This document shows positions 5,265 to 8,597 of a stretch of 8,597 bases of DNA, piece after piece. The translations under genes were made by a program, and so were the position numbers. Source of the stretch: Proteiniphilum sp. (lineage in GTDB: Bacteria > Bacteroidota > Bacteroidia > Bacteroidales > Dysgonomonadaceae); assembly GCA_031284475.1 (NCBI GenBank), contig JAISZV010000205.1, forward strand, positions 1 through 8,597, in the 5' to 3' direction. The notes beneath the pieces were generated by a model. That model was given only the letters and a program-made list of their open reading frames with translations, ran no database searches and was not told the origin of the DNA. Each line of letters begins with the position of its first letter. Position 1 is the stretch's first letter.

Positions 5265-7019
5265 ATGGCAAAACACTCTTTACAACAAGTGAAGCAACGT
5301 TTTGGGATCATTGGGAACGATCCTAAGCTGGATCGTGCTATCGATATTGCCTTACAGGTGGCGCCAACCGACCTCTCGGTGCTTATTACCGGGGAAAGTG
5401 GTACCGGGAAAGAAAATTTTCCGCAAATCGTGCACCAATACAGCAACCGGAAGCATGGCCCCTATTTTGCCATCAATTGCGGTTCGATACCCGAAGGCAC
5501 TATTGATTCGGAACTTTTCGGACATGAAAAGGGTTCATTTACCGGCGCCACCGGAACCCGGATAGGATATTTTGAAGCGGCGGACGGAGGTACGCTCTTT
5601 CTCGACGAAGTAGGCGAACTTCCGCTCCCTACACAGGCACGCCTGCTTAGGGTACTGGAAAGCGGGGAATTTATCAAAGTGGGTTCCTCGAAAGTGGAGA
5701 AAACCAACGTGCGTGTGGTGGCGGCTACCAACCTCGATATGGTCAAAGCCGTGGAGAGAGGGAAATTCAGGGAAGACCTGTATTACCGCCTCAACTCGGT
5801 ACCCATCCGCATCCCTCCGCTGCGCGACCGGATAGAGGATATTCCTCTCTTGTTCAGAAAATTTGCGGGCGATTGCGCCGAAAAATATATGATGCCCTCT
5901 ATCGCACTTACCGACGATGCAAAAGAAAGACTGAAGAACTATCGTTGGCCCGGTAATGTGCGCCAACTGAAGAATATTACGGAACAGATCTCGGTCATTG
6001 AACAGGAGCGCCTTATCACATCCGATATACTTCAGAAGTACCTGCCCAACAACGAAGTAGGAATGATACCTGTTTCCGTGCATCAAATTCAGGAATCGGA
6101 ACAAAAATCATTCGCCAACGAACGGGAGATACTCTACCAGGTACTGTTCGACATGAAAAAAGATATTACCGACCTGAAACATGTGGTAAAGAGCATCATG
6201 GAGGATTCGGCGCAACATACGCCATACAATACATCTTCTTCCGAAATGCACCACTCCTCGTCTATCATTACAAACGACAATACCCGTGTTTCGGTTCCCG
6301 TGAAATATGAGGCCATGCCCAAAAAGATCGCTTTAGACGAACCCGAAGGGAACAATATCCAGGAAGCCGCCGAATATGAAGAGAGCGCTTTGTCGATCAG
6401 CGATGTAGAAAAAGAGATGATCATGAAGGCGCTGGAGCGGCACAATGGGAAAAGAAAACTGGCAGCCAACGATCTGGGTATCTCAGAGCGTACGCTTTAC
6501 CGCAAAATTAAGGAATATTCCCTCTTTTTCATCTTCCTGTTATTACTGGTCTCTGTCAGTTCATGCCGTATATCTTACTCGTTCAGGGGCACCTCTATCA
6601 ACTATGATCTCACTAAAACGCTCCAGATAACGCACTTCGTAAATCAGGCGCCTCTGGTTTATCCTCCGCTTGAGCAGCGGTTCAATGAGGAGATGAAAGA
6701 TATGTTCACCCGCAACACACGTCTGCAATTGGTGAATCAGAACGGGGATATGGAGATCGAAGGAGAGATCGTAGGGTATGAGCTTACGCCGATGGCGGTA
6801 CAGGAAGATGCGTTCGCCTCCGAAACAAAACTGACCATGACGGTACGTATGCGTTTCCGGAACAATAAAACAGATGTCCCCGATATCGAGGAGAGAATAT
6901 CGGCCAACCGCACGTTCTCCAGTAGCGAGGTGTTTGACTCCGTACAAGACCAGCTTCTTAATGAGCTTATCGATGAAATTGTAGATCAAATATTCAACGC
7001 CACCATGTCAAACTGGTAA
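5265..7019 (+). CDS. Stand-alone sigma-54-dependent activator (AAA+/Fis-HTH) fused in frame to lipoprotein LptE
   Basis: One 584-codon frame joins two proteins that are normally separate. Residues about 10-260 are a sigma-54 enhancer-binding AAA+ domain: Walker A GESGTGKE (43-50), sigma-54 contact loop GSFTGA (90-95), Walker B LFLDE (111-115), arginine-finger region RDR (187-189) and RWPGNVRQLKN (227-237). Residues 262-380 are a variable linker with a short coiled-coil-like helix. Residues 381-418 form a Fis-type HTH (EKEMIMKALERHNGKRKLAA, then GISERTLYRKIKEY). There is no N-terminal receiver, GAF or PAS domain. The activator should end just after RKIKEY; instead it continues as SLFFIFLLLLVSVSSC, a lipoprotein signal core with Cys434, and a complete LptE domain to NATMSNW. 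No stop and no ATG, GTG or TTG separates the two. The protein families are clear; whether the fusion is biological is not. Confidence 0.88.
   Translation: MAKHSLQQVKQRFGIIGNDPKLDRAIDIALQVAPTDLSVLITGESGTGKENFPQIVHQYSNRKHGPYFAINCGSIPEGTIDSELFGHEKGSFTGATGTRIGYFEAADGGTLFLDEVGELPLPTQARLLRVLESGEFIKVGSSKVEKTNVRVVAATNLDMVKAVERGKFREDLYYRLNSVPIRIPPLRDRIEDIPLLFRKFAGDCAEKYMMPSIALTDDAKERLKNYRWPGNVRQLKNITEQISVIEQERLITSDILQKYLPNNEVGMIPVSVHQIQESEQKSFANEREILYQVLFDMKKDITDLKHVVKSIMEDSAQHTPYNTSSSEMHHSSSIITNDNTRVSVPVKYEAMPKKIALDEPEGNNIQEAAEYEESALSISDVEKEMIMKALERHNGKRKLAANDLGISERTLYRKIKEYSLFFIFLLLLVSVSSCRISYSFRGTSINYDLTKTLQITHFVNQAPLVYPPLEQRFNEEMKDMFTRNTRLQLVNQNGDMEIEGEIVGYELTPMAVQEDAFASETKLTMTVRMRFRNNKTDVPDIEERISANRTFSSSEVFDSVQDQLLNELIDEIVDQIFNATMSNW
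6519..7019 (+). other. lptE: LptE-derived 3' portion of the fusion gene (LPS-assembly lipoprotein)
   Basis: Residues 419-584 of the fusion are LptE. A hydrophobic segment ends in the lipobox VSSC (Cys codon at 6564-6566), and a mature domain of 151 residues follows: RISYSFRGTSINYDLTKTL, then LQITHF, NGDMEIEGEIVGYELTP and a final helix ending DEIVDQIFNATMSNW. In the family, LptE is an outer-membrane lipoprotein that plugs the LptD barrel and helps place LPS in the outer leaflet. The part that would hold its own start codon and basic n-region is missing; the activator's RKIKEY supplies positive charges in that position. The nearest upstream in-frame ATG codons are inside the HTH (codons 385 and 387, near 6417-6425), which would leave an odd n-region of more than 30 residues. 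Confidence 0.82.
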
Positions 7020-7023
7020 TTCA

Positions 7024-7773
7024 ATGGAAAAGGAAGATCTATACGGATGGATGGAAAATCCGGACAGGCTGGACGCTTCCACGTTGGAAGAACTAAGAAC
7101 GGTTGTAGAGGAGTATCCTTATTTTCATACTGCTAGGCTCCTATATACAAAGAACTTAAATCTGGTTGACAGTCAGGGATATGAAGAGGAGTTAGGCAAA
7201 ACGGCTGTTTTGTGTAACGACAGAAGGAAACTGTTTTATCTTATCTACCGGGAGGAATACGGGAAGCTGCTGAATAAAAACGAGGGGGTTCGCTTAAACA
7301 AAGGCGACAGGACAGATGAGTTGCTTGAATCTTTCCTTTCGTCGCTCGGGGAAAGAGAGATGATTGAGCCGGCCGTAGAAAATATGGAACTGAACCTGGC
7401 TACGACCAACTATCTGTCTTACCTGAAATCGCTGGGGGAAAGTATCGGCAATCTTGATCAGGCCGAATATCAAAAACTGCAACACCAGGATATTATCGAC
7501 GCCTTTATTGAAAAAGCGGAATCGGATATACGGTTCGTACCCCAGGAAACGTCCCCGTCCGGCACAAGGCAAGAGGCAGAGGAAAAAGAAGAAGGAGGAG
7601 AATTTCTGACCGAAACACTTGCAAGGATATATATCAAACAGAAAAAATATGAACAGGCGCTCACAATAATTAAAAGGTTAAGTTTGAATTTTCCAAAAAA
7701 AAGTGTTTACTTTGCACACCAAATTCGTTTTCTTGAATTGTTGATTATTAACGAGAAAAATAAAGACAAATAA
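7024..7773 (+). CDS. TPR-like hypothetical protein between lptE and secG
   Basis: This 249-residue soluble protein has no signal peptide or membrane segment. The N-terminal third is helical (TLEELRTVVEEYPYFHTARL), the middle is acidic with a low-complexity Glu-rich stretch (180-193), and residues about 194-228 look like one TPR motif (TLARIYIKQKKYEQALTIIK followed by RLSLNFPKKSVYFA). Bacteroidales genomes commonly carry such a protein between lptE and secG; its function is not known to me. The ATG follows the fusion-gene stop by 4 nt and its stop precedes secG by 3 nt, which indicates one transcriptional unit. The last 30 codons also contain a secG promoter. A cytoplasmic scaffold or interaction role is only inferred from the TPR. 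Confidence 0.65.
   Translation: MEKEDLYGWMENPDRLDASTLEELRTVVEEYPYFHTARLLYTKNLNLVDSQGYEEELGKTAVLCNDRRKLFYLIYREEYGKLLNKNEGVRLNKGDRTDELLESFLSSLGEREMIEPAVENMELNLATTNYLSYLKSLGESIGNLDQAEYQKLQHQDIIDAFIEKAESDIRFVPQETSPSGTRQEAEEKEEGGEFLTETLARIYIKQKKYEQALTIIKRLSLNFPKKSVYFAHQIRFLELLIINEKNKDK
7683..7714 (+). promoter_or_regulatory. Internal promoter for secG inside the TPR-like gene
   Basis: TTTG at 7683-7686 and TTACTTTG at 7707-7714 are separated by 20 nt, a near-perfect -33/-7 pair with one mismatch in the -7 box. Transcription would start near 7721, giving a leader of about 55 nt to the secG ATG. The site lies within codons encoding the LNFPKKSVYF stretch of the upstream protein. Confidence 0.55.
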
Positions 7774-7776
7774 GAT

Positions 7777-8145
7777 ATGGATATTTTCATCACAATCCTT
7801 ATTGTACTGGCAGCGATCCTGATGATCTTTGCCGTGTTGGTACAGAAATCAAAAGGGGGAGGACTGGCCAGTGGTTTTGCATCGTCGAACCAGATTATGG
7901 GCGTCCGGAAAACAACCGATTTCCTGGAGAAATTCACATGGACATTGGCCGGTACGATCATAGTTTTAAGCATCCTTACGGCCAAATACACAACCTCACG
8001 CTCAAATGTTCCGCAATCTCAGATAGAAGTTGAACAACCGGCTCCGCTGAATCCTACCACGGCGCCGAACGTAACTCCGGAAATACCCATTCCGTCGCAA
8101 ATTCCCGTACAACCTCAACCGGAAGAAGGAACGCCGGAAGAGTAA
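7777..8145 (+). CDS. secG: Preprotein translocase subunit SecG
   Basis: The 122-residue protein has the SecG pattern: TM1 (about 3-22), a cytosolic loop starting VQKSKGGGLASGFASS with the conserved Gly-rich motif, then TM2 (about 53-70, FTWTLAGTIIVLSILTA). SecG is the small accessory subunit of the SecYEG channel in the inner membrane and aids SecA-driven secretion. The last 50 residues are a Pro/Gln/Glu-rich low-complexity tail (PTTAPNVTPEIPIPSQ, then QPQPEEGTPEE), a feature of many Bacteroidota SecG proteins. The ATG is 3 nt after the TPR-like gene, and an internal promoter lies 60-90 nt upstream. No obvious terminator follows; instead there is a spacer of repeats. Confidence 0.88.
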   Translation: MDIFITILIVLAAILMIFAVLVQKSKGGGLASGFASSNQIMGVRKTTDFLEKFTWTLAGTIIVLSILTAKYTTSRSNVPQSQIEVEQPAPLNPTTAPNVTPEIPIPSQIPVQPQPEEGTPEE

Positions 8146-8150
8146 AAAAT

Positions 8151-8226
8151 AACTTGCCATACGGCTTTAGTGTAACAAAGTAAACTACTTCATTAAACAA
8201 TATGAAAAGAAGGCAAGTTTACTTGC
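8151..8226. repeat. Overlapping, mutually exclusive inverted repeats downstream of secG
   Basis: Three pairings share one segment. AACTTGCC (8151-8158) can pair with GGCAAGTT (8212-8219). AAGTAAACT (8178-8186) can pair with AGTTTACTT (8216-8224), a 9-bp perfect match with a 29-nt loop. GCAAG-TTTA-CTTGC (8213-8226) is a small local hairpin. Only one can form at a time, so an RNA from here could switch between states. No known riboswitch was recognised. Confidence 0.4.
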
Positions 8227-8250
8227 TTTATGCCGTTGTGGGAATTGAAA

Positions 8251-8340
8251 ATCGAGGAGCGAAAGCGGCTCAATTGACAATTGAGAGGAGCGAAGGCGAC
8301 TCAAATAATAATCGAGGAGCGAAGGCGGCGACTCAAATAG
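8251..8340. repeat. Three tandem 30-nt imperfect repeats (core GAGGAGCGAAGGCG...CTCAA)
   Basis: Units begin at 8251, 8281 and 8311, an exact 30-nt period. Shared core: GAGGAGCGAA, then [A/G]GCG, a variable 1-4 nt, and CTCAA. Unit 2 is bounded by TTGAG (8281-8285) and CTCAA (8300-8304); unit 1 by AATTGA (8243-8248) and TCAATT (8270-8275). Small hairpins are therefore possible in an RNA. The array fills the spacer between secG and the last gene. A DNA- or RNA-level element is favoured over coding because the phase shifts between units. Confidence 0.7.
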
Positions 8341-8365
8341 TCTAATGCAATTGAACTATGTTCGT

Positions 8366-8597
8366 ATGAAAAGACTGTTGTTCCTTTTTTTCCTGTTATC
8401 AACCCTGTCGGTCGGGGCGCAGATCATCAGATATGATACGATCAGGGTATCTCCCGATGACGAACGGAATATTCATCTCAATCGTTCCCGGAACGTAAAA
8501 GCGACAAATGCACCCTTACGGAGGAAAAATGTATATACCTCAGGGAAACAGTCTGCCGCTTTCGACAAAAGCAAATTGCGTTTCGGGGCAAATCTGG
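8366..8597 (+). CDS. Secreted protein, probable outer-membrane beta-barrel, N-terminal part (runs off window)
   Basis: The frame from ATG 8366 is open to the window edge (77 codons). Residues 1-18, MKRLLFLFFLLSTLSVGA, are a Sec signal peptide with a likely cleavage after VGA; there is no lipobox Cys. The mature start (QIIRYDTIRVSPDDE) is polar, and the last residues, FDKSKLRFGANL, resemble the opening strand of Bacteroidota outer-membrane beta-barrel proteins. That family call rests on a dozen residues and is tentative. The other ATG at 8358 meets a stop after three codons, so 8366 is the start. No clear -7 box lies upstream. Confidence 0.6.
   Translation, partial: MKRLLFLFFLLSTLSVGAQIIRYDTIRVSPDDERNIHLNRSRNVKATNAPLRRKNVYTSGKQSAAFDKSKLRFGANL

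Noticed and set aside
5535..6104. Reverse-strand 189-codon open frame
   Set aside because: Antisense of the AAA+ domain, whose motifs are unmistakable on the + strand; a codon-bias shadow.
8173..8180. Reverse-strand -7-like box (TTACTTTG-like) that could drive an antisense RNA toward secG
   Set aside because: The -33 position holds only a TTTC-like match and no reverse-strand gene or conserved RNA follows.
8251..8340. CRISPR array
   Set aside because: Units are contiguous and imperfect with no unique spacers, and no cas genes are nearby.
8202..8345. 47-codon forward open frame (MKRRQVYLLY...) running through the 30-nt repeats
   Set aside because: Although 30 nt equals ten codons, unit 2 is shifted one base relative to units 1 and 3, so the encoded repeats differ; no protein-level conservation is visible. 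Probably chance.
1..8597. tRNA, rRNA, insertion sequence, phage or integrase genes
   Set aside because: None seen on either strand.

Overview
The window looks like a chromosomal segment of a Bacteroidota bacterium, most likely order Bacteroidales and perhaps the Dysgonomonadaceae/Porphyromonadaceae side. The evidence is the Bacteroidota-type -7 element (TAnnTTTG) ahead of several genes, the general lack of Shine-Dalgarno sequences, and Bacteroidota-specific families (DUF4827-type lipoprotein, the LptE variant ending in ATMSNW, ComEC ending in a GAFSLNF-like tail). The species assignment is inference. No rRNA, tRNA, CRISPR array, insertion sequence or phage gene was seen.

Layout, all genes on the + strand: (1) the 3' end of comEC (1-420). 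(2) A decayed PIN-domain toxin relic (562-726) overlapping a small intact partner gene (723-938). (3) An nrnA-like DHH/DHHA1 phosphoesterase gene (1100-2158), preceded by two similar promoter copies and interrupted by an in-frame TAG at codon 79. (4) A DUF4827-type lipoprotein (2284-2844) closely followed by a phosphoglucosamine-mutase-type enzyme (2866-4245) and a terminator-like hairpin. (5) A PlsC-superfamily acyltransferase (4315-5145). (6) A stand-alone sigma-54 activator whose reading frame runs straight into the lipoprotein LptE (5265-7019), then a TPR-like protein (7024-7773) and secG (7777-8145). (7) A 220-bp spacer with overlapping inverted repeats and three 30-nt tandem repeats. (8) The start of a secreted, probably outer-membrane beta-barrel, protein (8366 to the window edge).

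Much of the block concerns the cell envelope: amino-sugar phosphate isomerisation for peptidoglycan/LPS, lipid acylation, LPS export to the outer membrane (LptE) and protein secretion (SecG). An enhancer-binding regulator sits directly upstream of lptE.

The most notable point is the in-frame joining of the sigma-54 regulator to LptE. The LptE part has no start codon of its own, and its lipoprotein signal now lies inside a 584-residue protein. With the nrnA nonsense codon and the PIN relic, the window holds three gene lesions in under 7 kb. This means either real gene decay or fusion, or draft-quality sequence; only read-level or strain-comparison data can decide.
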